Shown one piece after another: positions 26,036-34,422 of a DNA stretch of 64,000 nt. The notes below the pieces were generated by a model. The model did no database searches and was not told the DNA's origin. It saw only the letters and a program-made list of their open reading frames with translations. Each line of letters begins with the position of its first letter. Positions within the stretch are counted from its first letter, which is position 1. The stretch is from Halalkalicoccus sp. NIPERK01 (lineage in GTDB: Archaea; Halobacteriota; Halobacteria; Halobacteriales; Halalkalicoccaceae), in assembly GCF_030287405.1 (NCBI RefSeq), contig NZ_JASVVV010000001.1:1-64000 (forward strand). Reading direction: 5' to 3'. The position numbers were made by a program, and so were the translations under genes.

Positions 26036-26404
26036 ATGGGACTCGGAAGCACCACGAAGAAGCTCCAGATGATGGCCGACAAGGCCGAACAGCTCTACGC
26101 CCAGCTCAACGAGGTCAAAAGACAGCTCGAGGACCTCCGCGCCAAGGTCGACACCACCCACGACACCGTCTCCGACCTCGAGATCAGACACGAGCAGAAC
26201 CGCGCGCTGCTCGAAGCCCTCGCCGAACAGCAGGGGATCGACGTCGAGCGGGTGCTCACCGAGGCGTCCATCGAGGACGTAGAGGAGCCCGGTCCCGCCC
26301 CCGACGGGGTCGGATCCGAGGACGTCCCCGGCGAACCGGGCGAACCGGGCGAACCCGCCGAAACGGCCGACGACGCCGAGGGAGTCGGAACCGAGACCAG
26401 TTAA
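26036..26404 (+). CDS. DUF5798-like coiled-coil protein
   Basis: A 122-residue protein. Residues 5-85 form a continuous heptad coiled coil (KKLQMMADKAEQLYAQLNEV, LEDLRAKVDTTHDTVSDLE), followed by a conserved LLEALAEQQGIDVERVL. The last 35 residues are a disordered acidic tail with a GEPGEPGEP repeat. Haloarchaeal members occur next to varied genes; the role is unknown, and an oligomeric scaffold is the simplest reading. It ends 26 bases before the cysteine-synthase-like gene and is probably cotranscribed. Confidence 0.8.
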   Translation: MGLGSTTKKLQMMADKAEQLYAQLNEVKRQLEDLRAKVDTTHDTVSDLEIRHEQNRALLEALAEQQGIDVERVLTEASIEDVEEPGPAPDGVGSEDVPGEPGEPGEPAETADDAEGVGTETS

Positions 26405-26430
26405 GTAGCTCCGGCAAGGATTGCCAGCCG

Positions 26431-27405
26431 ATGATCGACCCTCCCGCCGGCAGCGTCCTCGACACGGTCGGCCGGACGCCGCTGGTCTCCGTCCAAGCGG
26501 CCCCCGACGCCGTGCCCGTCTACGCCAAACTCGAGTCGTTCAACCCCGGCGCGAGCGTCAAGGACCGCATCGGGAGGTACATGCTCGAACGGATGCTCGA
26601 ACGCGGCGACGTCTCGCCCGGCGGCACCGTCGTCGAGCCCACCGCCGGAAACACGGGGATCGGGATCGCGGTCGCGGCGGGGCAACTCGACATCGAAGCG
26701 GTGTTCGTCGTCCCGGAACGCTTCAGCGTCGAGAAACAGCAGCTCATGGCCGCGCTCGGCGCGGAGGTGATCAACACGCCCACCAGCGAGGGGATGGGCG
26801 GCGCCATCGAGCGCGCCCACGAACTCGCCGAGGAGTTGGACGATGCCGTCGTGCCCCAGCAGTTCTCGAACCCCCTCAATACCGAGGCCCACTACGAGAC
26901 GACCGCCCCCGAGGTCTACGAGGCGCTCGACGGGGAGGTGGGCGCGGTCGTCGCCGGGTGCGGGACGGCGGGCACGCTCATGGGTCTCGCGCGCTACGCC
27001 CGCGAACGGGACCCCGACACCTACGTCTGTGCGGTCGAACCCGAGGGGTCGCTGTACGCGACCACGAAGGGCGTCGAGAGCGAGGAGGCCGAGTACAAGA
27101 CCGAGGGGATCGGCACCCACGACCCGACGACGAACGAACTGTTCGAGCCCGAACTGGTCGACGAGGTGCTCCAGATATCCGATCGGGACGCTCACGACGA
27201 ACTCAAGCGACTGGCCCGCGAGGAGGGGCACCTGGTCGCCTCCAGTTCGGGCGCGGCGAGCGTCGCGGCGCTCGGGGTCGCAGAGCGCATCGAGGCGGAC
27301 GAGATCGACGCGCCCCACGACAGCGTGGTTACGGTCTTCCCGGATTCGAGCGAGCGCTACCTCTCGAAGGGGATCTACCGGTCGTTCGAGGCGTGGGAGG
27401 ACTAG
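26431..27405 (+). CDS. cysK: PLP-dependent cysteine synthase family protein
   Basis: A 324-residue fold-type II PLP enzyme. Lys44 in NPGASVKDR forms the Schiff base, and EPTAGNTGIGIA is the substrate loop; the usual Ser of the TSGNTG motif is Ala-Gly here. GCGTAGTLMG cups the PLP phosphate, and VVTVFPDSSERYLSKG is the typical end. It should make cysteine from O-acetylserine or O-phosphoserine and sulfide, or be a cystathionine beta-synthase-like relative. The symbol is by family, not proven function. Confidence 0.85.
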   Translation: MIDPPAGSVLDTVGRTPLVSVQAAPDAVPVYAKLESFNPGASVKDRIGRYMLERMLERGDVSPGGTVVEPTAGNTGIGIAVAAGQLDIEAVFVVPERFSVEKQQLMAALGAEVINTPTSEGMGGAIERAHELAEELDDAVVPQQFSNPLNTEAHYETTAPEVYEALDGEVGAVVAGCGTAGTLMGLARYARERDPDTYVCAVEPEGSLYATTKGVESEEAEYKTEGIGTHDPTTNELFEPELVDEVLQISDRDAHDELKRLAREEGHLVASSSGAASVAALGVAERIEADEIDAPHDSVVTVFPDSSERYLSKGIYRSFEAWED

Positions 27406-27815
27406 GGCGCGTGCAGGCGCTGGTGTTCGACCTTCATACACCGGTCGACGACGACGTGGACCCCCGCCTCCTCGGCGCGGGCCTCGGCGTCGGGATCCGA
27501 GATACGCAGTTGGAGCCAGAGCACCTTGACGTCCTCGCGGTCGAGGACCTCGTCGACGATCCCCGCCACCTCGTCGCTCGGGCGGAACACGTCGACGACG
27601 TCGATCTCCTCCTCGACCTCCGAGAGCGAGTCGTACGCGGGTCGCCCGAGTACCTCCTCGGCGTTGGGGTTGACCGGGATCACGTCGTAGCCGTGCTCGA
27701 CGAGGTACTCGGGAATCTCGTGGGCGTCCTTGCCCGGCGTGGTAGAACAGCCGACGACCGCGACGGTGCGAAGGCCGAGCAGTTCGCGCAACTCGGCATC
27801 GCTCTCGACTGGCAT
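27402..27815 (-). CDS. CoA-binding domain protein
   Basis: A 137-residue stand-alone Rossmann-type CoA-binding domain (YccU-like). Family signs are TVAVVGCSTTPGKDAHEIPEYL, VIPVNPNAEEVLG and VDVFRPSDEVAGIVDE, with VKVLWLQLRI near the end. CoA binding is inferred from the fold; some relatives carry CoA on a cysteine under oxidative stress. It is convergent with, and overlaps by 4 bases, the cysteine-synthase-like gene. Confidence 0.88.
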   Translation of the reverse strand: MPVESDAELRELLGLRTVAVVGCSTTPGKDAHEIPEYLVEHGYDVIPVNPNAEEVLGRPAYDSLSEVEEEIDVVDVFRPSDEVAGIVDEVLDREDVKVLWLQLRISDPDAEARAEEAGVHVVVDRCMKVEHQRLHAP

Positions 27816-27876
27816 ACGCTGACTGAGAACAGCCCGCCGAATAACGCTTCTGACCGCGGCCGATACCGCCTTTCGC

Positions 27877-28725
27877 TCACGCCGACAGGACCAGCGCGAC
27901 CCGCCCGAGGACGAACGCCGCGGCCGCGAGGAACATCCCGTACTTCAGCCGTCGCTGGCCCGCCGTCGGGTTCCGAAGGCTCGTGGCCGCCGCCCAGAGC
28001 ATCACGACGTTGGCCGGGAGGACGGCCAGCAGGTAGACGACGCCGAGCGCGCCCAGCAGGTAGGGGAGCGGACTCGCGAGCACGGCGACGAGCAGACACG
28101 CGACGCCGACCCAGAGCGCGGGTCGCTCGCCGATCGCGATCGGCAGCGTGTTCAGCCCCTCCTCGCGGTCGCCCGCGACGTCCTCGACGTCCTTGATCAC
28201 CTCGCGGGTGAACGTCGAGAGCGCCGCGAGGGCGAACAACACGCCGGGTGCGGTGACGTTTCCGACCGCCGCGCCGCCGAAGAGGAAGGTGCTCCCGCCC
28301 AGCGCGGCGACGACGGCGTTTCCCACCCCCGGCAACCCCTTGAACACCTGCGTGTAGGCGACGAGCAACAGGAGGTTGACGAGCGCGATGGCGATCGCGA
28401 GCGGGGGCAGCGCCAGCGCGAGGACGACGGCGCCAGCGAAGAGCGCGAGGCTGAAGACGAGCGCGCCGCGCGGGGAGACCGCGCCCCGCGGGATGGGGCG
28501 TCCGGGCTGGTTTATTCGATCTATCTCGCGGTCGAAGTAGTCGTTGATCGCGTTTCCGGCCCCGGTGGCGAAGACGGTCGCGCCAGCGGCCGCGCCCGCC
28601 GCGATGGGGGCACCGGCCAGTCCCCCGGCGACGAACGCGCCGATCAGGGTCAACGCGCCCGCGACGAGGGCGTTCACCGGGCGAACGAGTTCGAGCAGTC
28701 CACGCCCCGTCGACCCAGCCATCAC
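27877..28725 (-). CDS. Digeranylgeranylglyceryl phosphate synthase (UbiA family)
   Basis: A 282-residue membrane prenyltransferase that adds the second geranylgeranyl chain to GGGP, the key step in archaeal ether-lipid synthesis. The two aspartate-rich motifs are NDYFDREID (61-69) and KDVEDVAGDREEG (about 188-200), with NQPGRPIPRG between helices 2 and 3. Eight or nine membrane helices are apparent. Two Met codons begin the frame; either may be used. This is an essential enzyme, with no duplicate in the window. Confidence 0.92.
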   Translation of the reverse strand: MMAGSTGRGLLELVRPVNALVAGALTLIGAFVAGGLAGAPIAAGAAAGATVFATGAGNAINDYFDREIDRINQPGRPIPRGAVSPRGALVFSLALFAGAVVLALALPPLAIAIALVNLLLLVAYTQVFKGLPGVGNAVVAALGGSTFLFGGAAVGNVTAPGVLFALAALSTFTREVIKDVEDVAGDREEGLNTLPIAIGERPALWVGVACLLVAVLASPLPYLLGALGVVYLLAVLPANVVMLWAAATSLRNPTAGQRRLKYGMFLAAAAFVLGRVALVLSA

Positions 28726-28761
28726 TCGCCCTCGACGAGCGGGGGGGATAAAAGGCCCGTC

Positions 28762-29565
28762 TCAGCCCTCCGGCCGTTCGAGCGCATCGACGAGCGAGAC
28801 GGCCTTCGAGACGACCCGTTCGACCAGTCGTTCGCCCGTCTCGACCGTGGCGACGGTCGGATCGCCGAGGTTCCCCGTGGGAGTCAACTCGGCCATCTCG
28901 TCGGCCGAGAGCGCCCACCCGACCTCGTTGTCCCCGAGCGCGTCGTAGTCGGTCAGCGGCAGCGCCTCCTCCGCTATCGTGGTCGCCTCCGCGCGATCCA
29001 TGTGGACGAGGTCGGGACACAGCGCGAGCATCATGCTCGTCTCGAACTCCGAGGCGTGAAAGGAGAGGTCGCTCTCGCGGATCTCGTCCGCCAGATCGGC
29101 GAACAGGTCCACGAGGGGGACGTGAAACGCCCGCATCCCGTGGTCGGTCCGCAGGTCGCGCACGACGATCTCGAGTTCGGGGTCCTGGACGAGGTAGTGG
29201 CCGTTCACGAGGAGGACGGTCTCGATCCCCCACTCGCTCGTTGAAACGCAGACGTCCCGGACGTAGCGTCGGAACGTCTCGCTCCCGACGGTGACGGTCC
29301 CCGGCTTGAACGTGTGGTGCGGGCTCACCCCGTAGGGGATCGCGGGGGCCACGAGACAGCGACTGCGCTCGGCGATCCGCCGGCAGATCGCCTCGGGCAT
29401 GTGGGTGTCGACGCCCAGCGGGAGGTGGTGGCCGTGCTGTTCGGTGCTTCCCACCGGGAGCAACAGCGTGCTCGTCTCGTCGGTCGCGGCATCCAATTCC
29501 CGCCACGTCAGATCCGCTATCGCGTATTTCTCGGGCATGACATCCGGTTTCACTGGTTCGCTCAT
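28762..29565 (-). CDS. arfB: Creatininase family amidohydrolase
   Basis: A 267-residue metal-dependent amidohydrolase of the creatininase fold. The metal ligands are readable: Glu in VGSTEQHGHHLPLGVDT, Asp and His in the same stretch, and His-Glu in FHASEFETS. Archaeal members with this pattern often are ArfB, the formamide hydrolase of the riboflavin and F420 pathway that removes formate from the GTP-derived pyrimidine; others are of unknown role. The symbol is therefore tentative. It has its own start 84 bases from the divergent sugar dehydrogenase. Confidence 0.8.
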   Translation of the reverse strand: MSEPVKPDVMPEKYAIADLTWRELDAATDETSTLLLPVGSTEQHGHHLPLGVDTHMPEAICRRIAERSRCLVAPAIPYGVSPHHTFKPGTVTVGSETFRRYVRDVCVSTSEWGIETVLLVNGHYLVQDPELEIVVRDLRTDHGMRAFHVPLVDLFADLADEIRESDLSFHASEFETSMMLALCPDLVHMDRAEATTIAEEALPLTDYDALGDNEVGWALSADEMAELTPTGNLGDPTVATVETGERLVERVVSKAVSLVDALERPEG

Positions 29566-29649
29566 AAGTCACCGCCCCCGGGTTCGACCGGAGTCCGGCG
29601 GGGAACTCATCGACGGCGGGCTTTTTGGTCCGTCGGCCCTATCCCCGCC

Positions 29650-30771
29650 ATGTTCATCACACGTCGGCGCGTCCTCGCGGCGCTCGGCACGGCGGGCCTC
29701 GCTGGCTGTCTCAGCGGGGACGGCGAGACCGAATCCGACGACGCGAGCGTCGAGACCGAGGCGCTTCTCACCGGCCTCGACACGCCGTGGGACCTCGCGT
29801 TCGGCGAGGGAGGCATCTACCTCTCCGAGCGTCCCGGACGGGTCAGCCTCCTCGAAGAGGGCGAACGGGAGACCGTCGTCGAATCCGACGCGACCGAGAA
29901 CGGCGAGGGCGGCATGCTCGGGATCGCGCTTGATCCCGCCGAGGAGTTCCTCTACGCCTACTACACCCGCGGGTCGGAGAACCGCGTCGTGCGCTACGCC
30001 CTCGACGCGCCCGGCGATCCGGAGCCGATCGTCGAGGGGATCCCGGCGGCGGGGCGCCACAACGGCGGGCGGATCGACTTCGGCCCCGAGGGCGACCTCT
30101 GGGTGCTGACCGGCGACGCCGACGACCCCGATCTCGCACAGGACCCCGAATCGCTCGCCGGATCCGTCCTCCGACTGACCCCCGAAGGAGAACCGGCCAC
30201 GGATACCGACCTCCCTGATCCTCGGATCTACACCTACGGCCACCGCAACCCGCAGGGGATCGCGTGGCTCCCCGACGGGACTCCGATGATCACGGAACAC
30301 GGCCCGAACGCGCGCGACGAGGTCAGCAGGCTGGTCGCGGGCGCGAACTACGGCTGGCCCGCCGCACGCGACGGCGGGGAGTACCCCGACACGGAGTTCG
30401 CCCGCCCGCTCGTGAACACGGGTCCCGATACGACGTGGGCCCCCTCGGGGATGACCTACTACGCCGGCAACGGGGTCGAGAACTGGCGGGACCGCCTCCT
30501 GATCGGGGGGCTTCGATCCCAGCAGGTGATCGTCCTCGCGCTGACCGCCCCCGGCGAGGAGTCCCCGGAGGGAACCACCTACGACGCCGAGTGGCTCGAC
30601 GATGCGTATACGGCGACGGCCACGGCCGCGCTCCCCAGAGCGATCGGCCGGGTCCGCCACGTCGCGGCAGGGCCCGACGCCCTCTACGCCATCACGTCCA
30701 ACCGGGACGGCCGGGCCTACGGCCGGTTCCCTCGCGAGGAGGACGACGTGCTCGTCCGTCTCTCGACCTAG
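29650..30771 (+). CDS. Exported PQQ-type sugar dehydrogenase
   Basis: A 373-residue protein with a Tat lipoprotein signal, RRRVLAALGTAGLAGC, so the mature form should be lipid-anchored outside the cell. The six-bladed beta-propeller of soluble aldose dehydrogenases follows, with LDTPWDLAF, GRHNGGRIDFGPEGDLWVLTGD, YGHRNPQGIAW and ANYGWP, which correspond to the PQQ and calcium sites. It would oxidise sugars and pass electrons to a quinone or copper protein, if PQQ is available; haloarchaea are not known to make PQQ, so the cofactor is uncertain. Confidence 0.88.
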   Translation: MFITRRRVLAALGTAGLAGCLSGDGETESDDASVETEALLTGLDTPWDLAFGEGGIYLSERPGRVSLLEEGERETVVESDATENGEGGMLGIALDPAEEFLYAYYTRGSENRVVRYALDAPGDPEPIVEGIPAAGRHNGGRIDFGPEGDLWVLTGDADDPDLAQDPESLAGSVLRLTPEGEPATDTDLPDPRIYTYGHRNPQGIAWLPDGTPMITEHGPNARDEVSRLVAGANYGWPAARDGGEYPDTEFARPLVNTGPDTTWAPSGMTYYAGNGVENWRDRLLIGGLRSQQVIVLALTAPGEESPEGTTYDAEWLDDAYTATATAALPRAIGRVRHVAAGPDALYAITSNRDGRAYGRFPREEDDVLVRLST

Positions 30772-30929
30772 CGCTTCTCGATCCGGTAGGTGACGCCGAC
30801 GTCGCTGGTCGAGAGGTCCGCGCGCCGTCGACTCGCCTCCCGGTGGGTCTCGAACGGACCCTCGACGACCGTCTCGCCCGCGAGGATGTAGTACCCGGTC
30901 ACACGACACCGTTCGGCGATCCCCCCCAT
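30768..30929 (-). CDS. Small conserved protein
   Basis: A 53-residue protein starting MGGIAERCRVTGYYILAGE; a 65-residue form starting at 30965 is possible. The repeat-like pattern GYYILAGETVVEGPFETHREASRRRADL looks like a small SPOR-like or swapped beta-alpha unit seen in haloarchaeal proteins of this size. It is convergent with the sugar dehydrogenase and overlaps its stop by 4 bases. No function is assigned. Confidence 0.6.
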   Translation of the reverse strand: MGGIAERCRVTGYYILAGETVVEGPFETHREASRRRADLSTSDVGVTYRIEKR

Positions 30930-31085
30930 AGCCGTTTCGTTGTCCGCGATTCCCTGCAGGTGCAAGCCGAATCGTTAGACGTACACGTTGGTTCACTTCG
31001 GGTACGCGGTCTGAGCGACCGAGCGGGATCGACCGTTCGCGAACCGTATCCCGACTACCACTCTCGACTCTGAACTCGTATCACA

Positions 31086-31295
31086 ATGGGCCAATCACAA
31101 CGATCACCGGAATCGGAAGGCGAACTGCGTCCACAACCAACCGCCGGGGCCGACGACCCGCCGACGAACGACGACGGCGAGTACGTCTGTGGCCGGCGCT
31201 GTGCGAACGGCACGCCGTGTCTGATCACCGTCTCACTGCCGTTCATCTCGTGTCACCAACACGATCAGTCGAAGCCGGTCGTCCTCGAGGAGTGA
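31086..31295 (+). CDS. Small cysteine-rich protein
   Basis: A 69-residue protein: 33 disordered acidic residues, then a compact CGRRCANGTPCLITVSLPFISCHQH, in which four Cys and two His could hold one zinc. The CGxxxxNGxPC core resembles the N-terminal zinc motif of the terminase-like protein at 38005-38523. It precedes msrA and is convergent with it. The role is unknown; a DNA-binding or virus-derived origin is conceivable. Confidence 0.55.
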   Translation: MGQSQRSPESEGELRPQPTAGADDPPTNDDGEYVCGRRCANGTPCLITVSLPFISCHQHDQSKPVVLEE

Positions 31296-31409
31296 CCTGC
31301 CAGAGGGCCGTTCGTACTCCTCTCCCGGCAGAGATGCTCCGCCGTCTCTCTCGCCCCCGCGAAATCCGTCGCTGCTGAGGCTGGCTGAACACCGTGACGA
31401 ACGACCCTA

Positions 31410-31949
31410 TCAGGGCGCCCGGAGTTGGGCTTCGAACCGTTCTCGCAGCTTCGCGAGTTTCGGCTCGATCATCACGGTACAGTAGCGGTTCTCGGGGTTG
31501 TTCTCGTAGTAGTCCTGGTGTTCCTTCTCGGCCCCGTAGAACGCCTCTAAGGGTTCGATCTCGGTCACGATCGGGTCGTCGTACGCTCCCGACGCCTCAA
31601 GGTCGGCGACGAACGCCTCCGCGAGTTCGCGCTGGCGCTCGTCGTGGTAGAAGACCGCGGAGCGGTACTGGCTTCCCACGTCGGGGCCCTGCCGGTTCAG
31701 CGTGGTCGGGTCGTGGACGGTGAAGAACACCTCGAGTATCTTCGGGTAGCTCAGTTCGTCGGCGTCGTAGGTGACTTGGACGGCCTCGGCGTGGCCGGTC
31801 TCGCCGCGACAGACCTCCTCGTAGGTCGGCTCCTCGACGTGACCCCCGCAGTAGCCGGAGGTCACGTCGGTGACGCCGTCGAGTTCCTCGAAGACGGCCT
31901 CGATACACCAGAAACAACCACCGGCGACGGTCGCGACGGATTCTCCCAT
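31410..31949 (-). CDS. msrA: Peptide methionine-S-sulfoxide reductase MsrA
   Basis: A 179-residue enzyme that repairs oxidised methionine (S epimer) in proteins. The catalytic GGCFWCIEAVFEEL has Cys12 as nucleophile. HAEAVQVTYDADELSYPKILEVFF and QYRSAVFYHDERQ are family hallmarks, as is the HQDYYENNPENRYC segment. The ATG at 31949 gives the normal length. It is the last clearly core gene before the decayed fringe of the integrated element. Confidence 0.94.
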   Translation of the reverse strand: MGESVATVAGGCFWCIEAVFEELDGVTDVTSGYCGGHVEEPTYEEVCRGETGHAEAVQVTYDADELSYPKILEVFFTVHDPTTLNRQGPDVGSQYRSAVFYHDERQRELAEAFVADLEASGAYDDPIVTEIEPLEAFYGAEKEHQDYYENNPENRYCTVMIEPKLAKLRERFEAQLRAP

Positions 31950-32430
31950 CGTCGGAGATTGGGGGCGCGCGATGTTAAGCCTCGCGCCGGCCGGGGACGG
32001 GGCCGGCCACTGGCGATCGGTAGAGGTCGCCAGCGTGTCAGAGACGCCGTCCGGGCTCACAGCGACCTCCGGACGGATGGTTCGTCTCCGCTGATTTAGC
32101 TGTTGTCCTTTCGATCCTGACACTGCACTAATCACGGATTGTGTCCGTACTCCGTCAATTGCCACGTGAGCATCCACGGGGACGGAACTCGGTGAGCGAA
32201 CATCGGGACGGGCGCCGGAGACCGTCATCTCCGAGCGCGGCACCAACGCTATCACGGCTAGGATCGGTGACGAAGCGATCCCGGTTGGCCCGGTAACTCC
32301 GGATCGCATACAGGCTTTATCTCGGCGCGCAAAAGGACATCGCGGACGTGGTCCACCTCTACACGTTCTTTGAGGAAAGCCTTAGTGTGCCTCGAAAAGC
32401 GGGTAACACGGCTCGACGTTGAAGACGAAT
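31950..32430. other. Gene-poor decayed region
   Basis: About 480 bases without a convincing gene. There is a hairpin (GGCCGG/CCGGCC around 31990-32010) near the msrA start and, at about 32358-32450, a short run of sensible codons ending LDVEDEYERLERA and a stop, which looks like the tail of a broken coding sequence. Stops and frame changes interrupt every frame. Confidence 0.45.
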
Positions 32431-32640
32431 ATGAGCGACTCGAACGCGCGTGAGCACCTCGACGTGAAACACGAACGCAACCGCGAGCAGGTGCATAACG
32501 GCCATCAAGCGCTGGGTCGAACACCTTCGATCCGAGCCGCCGGAGAAATGGGGGAACACAATGGAACGCAGTGGACAAAGCGCCGCGCCGAAATCGCTGG
32601 TCTTGAGGTTGACCAATACTGTCGGCTGTAGCTGTGTGGC
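32431..32640 (+). pseudogene. Frameshifted haloarchaeal gene remnant
   Basis: The frame from 32431 begins MSDSNAREHLDVKHERNREQ. At about 32500 the sensible sequence moves to another frame and continues AIKRWVEHLRSEPPEKWG before breaking up again. Together these resemble a short conserved haloarchaeal protein (charged N-terminus, then IKRWVE-like helix and PPE-WG). A 76-bp inverted-repeat element overlaps its 3' end, possibly the insertion that ended the gene. Family identity rests on memory only. Confidence 0.45.
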
Positions 32641-32693
32641 GATGTTCCCAACCCTGTAGCGGGGAGGATATGCGACGATGTACAGCCGACAGT
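32618..32693. repeat. 76-bp terminal-inverted-repeat element, copy 1
   Basis: Begins ACTGTCGGCTGTA and ends TACAGCCGACAGT, perfect 13-base inverted repeats. The inner part contains CTGTGTGGCGAT and GTAGCGG. Copy 2 at 57852-57927 has the same length and about 63 of 76 bases identical. It could be a MITE-like insertion or a structured RNA; no flanking target duplication is evident. Confidence 0.7.
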
Positions 32694-32724
32694 CTAAGCA
32701 CGGGAACTAGCCATTCAGTTTGTA

Positions 32725-33972
32725 TCAGACAACCGATTCCCGAAGCCTCCAGATGTCCGTCGTGGGATCCAAATTAGATGGTTCAGCCCCACGTGACGTC
32801 AAAACTCCAGCGTGAAACAGTATCGCCTTGAGTTGGAATACCGTCGGCGAGTGATACACGTTCCCGTCCGTGAGTTCATCACGCTGTAGTTCGCCGTCGG
32901 TGTTCAGCACACGACTCCGAACCTCCTCGCCACCGCGTACGAACAATTCTATGGTAAAGGAGGGATGCAATTCGTGAAGATACTCGACGACGTGAGGGAG
33001 CGTTGGTTCAGGAATTCCGTCCTCGTGCATACGCTGGAGTTCCTCGACGAGCAGTTGCGTCGCCGGATACGCGTAGACCACACGGCGAGTCAGCAGCCCC
33101 CATTTCGGCGCGAGGTCACAGAACCGCTTTCGTGACCGCTTCCACTCGTCGAACGCCTGTAGGGCTGTGTCAACGGATCCGTACTCGCGGAGTCCGAATC
33201 GGACGACCTCCCTCCCCAGCGGCGTCAGCCGAACACGGTCGGAGTATTCGTCGACGAGGTTCAGAAACGCGGCCCCGGTGCGGGCACCGTCGACGGCGCG
33301 AACGACCCGTTCCGAAAGGATCTGTTGCGTCTCGTCGGGATGGTACACCGCCAAGGGGTACGCGAGGTAGTTCTTCGGGTGGTTGAGACTGAACGACTTG
33401 TTCGCGACGCCCTGTGCGCTCGCTTGGAACCGAATCGCGCTAGTTTCGGTTGTCGTCCGATTGCCGACGAGACGCGGGACTTCCAACGGCTCGACCGCTC
33501 CACCGGTGTCGATACCGAGGACACCGACGTTGAGTTCGCGCGCGAGCGTACGGGCAGACCGGGAGATAGCTCCGGCAGGTGCCGCGAGGTACGCGGCGTT
33601 CGCTTCGTTGAGGCGGTCGTACGCTTGGACGATGCCACGCTCGATATCGACGTCCCCGCGGACGGAGTACCCCTTCGCTTCGATAGCGACGAGCGGTGGT
33701 TCGTCACCCATCTTGTCGACGGCGAGGAGGTCGTCACCGAGTACGCGAACGCCTACGAGATCGGGATATCCCGATCCAACGCGTACGTGGTTGAATGGAG
33801 CGAGTAACTCCGTAACCTCCGGATCGATAGGTTCGTTCGCGAGCCATTGGTCTGAGGAGAACTGAGTGTCGACGACTACGTATCCGCCGTCGGTATCGTC
33901 GTCCGGAAAGAGGCGGCGCTTGGTGTGCGCGAGGACTTGCGGTTCGGTCAACGTACGCGCCGCACTTGCCAT
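32725..33972 (-). CDS. Nuclease-fold protein, PD-(D/E)XK-like
   Basis: A 415-residue protein. A restriction-endonuclease-like core lies at about 85-170: GYPDLVGVRVL supplies the Asp and PPLVAIEAKGYS supplies the Glu-x-Lys, then an RGIVQAYDRLNEANAAYLAAPAG helix and strand. Residues 210-400 look like a winged-helix and helical region (DEYSDRVRLTPLGREVVRFGL, LLTRRVVYAYPATQLLVEELQ). It is probably DNA-related, perhaps defence; no methylase is adjacent. It lies just outside the left end of the integrated element, and its GC content is lower than that of core genes. Confidence 0.65.
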   Translation of the reverse strand: MASAARTLTEPQVLAHTKRRLFPDDDTDGGYVVVDTQFSSDQWLANEPIDPEVTELLAPFNHVRVGSGYPDLVGVRVLGDDLLAVDKMGDEPPLVAIEAKGYSVRGDVDIERGIVQAYDRLNEANAAYLAAPAGAISRSARTLARELNVGVLGIDTGGAVEPLEVPRLVGNRTTTETSAIRFQASAQGVANKSFSLNHPKNYLAYPLAVYHPDETQQILSERVVRAVDGARTGAAFLNLVDEYSDRVRLTPLGREVVRFGLREYGSVDTALQAFDEWKRSRKRFCDLAPKWGLLTRRVVYAYPATQLLVEELQRMHEDGIPEPTLPHVVEYLHELHPSFTIELFVRGGEEVRSRVLNTDGELQRDELTDGNVYHSPTVFQLKAILFHAGVLTSRGAEPSNLDPTTDIWRLRESVV

Positions 33973-34189
33973 GTCGCTCAGGTTTAGACAGCTGGCACAT
34001 GAATATTCGGCTTCATCGCGTCGCCGAGCTGGCTCACACAGCCGAACGAAAGCTTCGTACCCGGTCGGCCGAGGTTTTATGGCCCGTGTTTGTCATTTAA
34101 ACCCTAGCGAATCGCGTAACTGCGGCGACCCATATTCGGAATCCGAATGAAATGTTCGGCGAAATAGCGTCTTCTTTGAAAGTGACGCT

Positions 34190-34247
34190 ACGCTGTCGCT
34201 TGGATTCGAATCAACGGGAAAACGCATGGGCGCTGCAGGATTTGAAC
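34190..34247. repeat. Left attachment repeat (attL)
   Basis: A 58-base direct repeat of 53220-53277, about 51 of 58 identical by eye. It includes the last 20 bases of the tRNA-Arg gene (minus-strand sense) and 38 bases of trailer, notably GTCGCTTGGATTCGAA. It marks the left border of the integrated element, 175 bases before the integrase gene. Confidence 0.85.
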
Positions 34248-34384
34248 GCCAGCTGACATATCGCTCCCCGCTTCGCGGGTCACTCATGTCAGTCCCAATC
34301 GCGGTTCGCTCCCATCGGTCGCTCACCGCTCACCCGCGGCAACTTGGGATGAGCACTCAGGCGACCTGAGCAGAACAAGCGCCA
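34228..34384 (-). pseudogene. Decayed tRNA-Arg with an 84-base insertion
   Basis: Reading the minus strand, the pieces of the tRNA-Arg at 53258-53331 occur in order: GGCGCTT, a D-arm GCTC/GAGT, a shortened anticodon arm ending CCAAG, TTGCCGCGGG, then 84 extra bases, then TTCAAATCCTGCAGCGCCC. Sixteen bases (34332-34347) and twenty bases (34228-34247) match the intact gene exactly. The anticodon is lost, so it cannot function. The insert holds an inverted pair CTGACAT/ATGTCAG and a small CCGCTTCGCGG hairpin. Confidence 0.7.
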
Positions 34385-34422
34385 GGCCGGTCGCGGCTCG
34401 GCGGTTTGCAACGTGATACGAC

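Noticed and set aside
32258-32701. Minus-strand frame of 147 codons in the decayed region
   Set aside because: Its product has no recognisable domain and runs through the inverted-repeat element; sensible codons lie on the plus strand in fragments.
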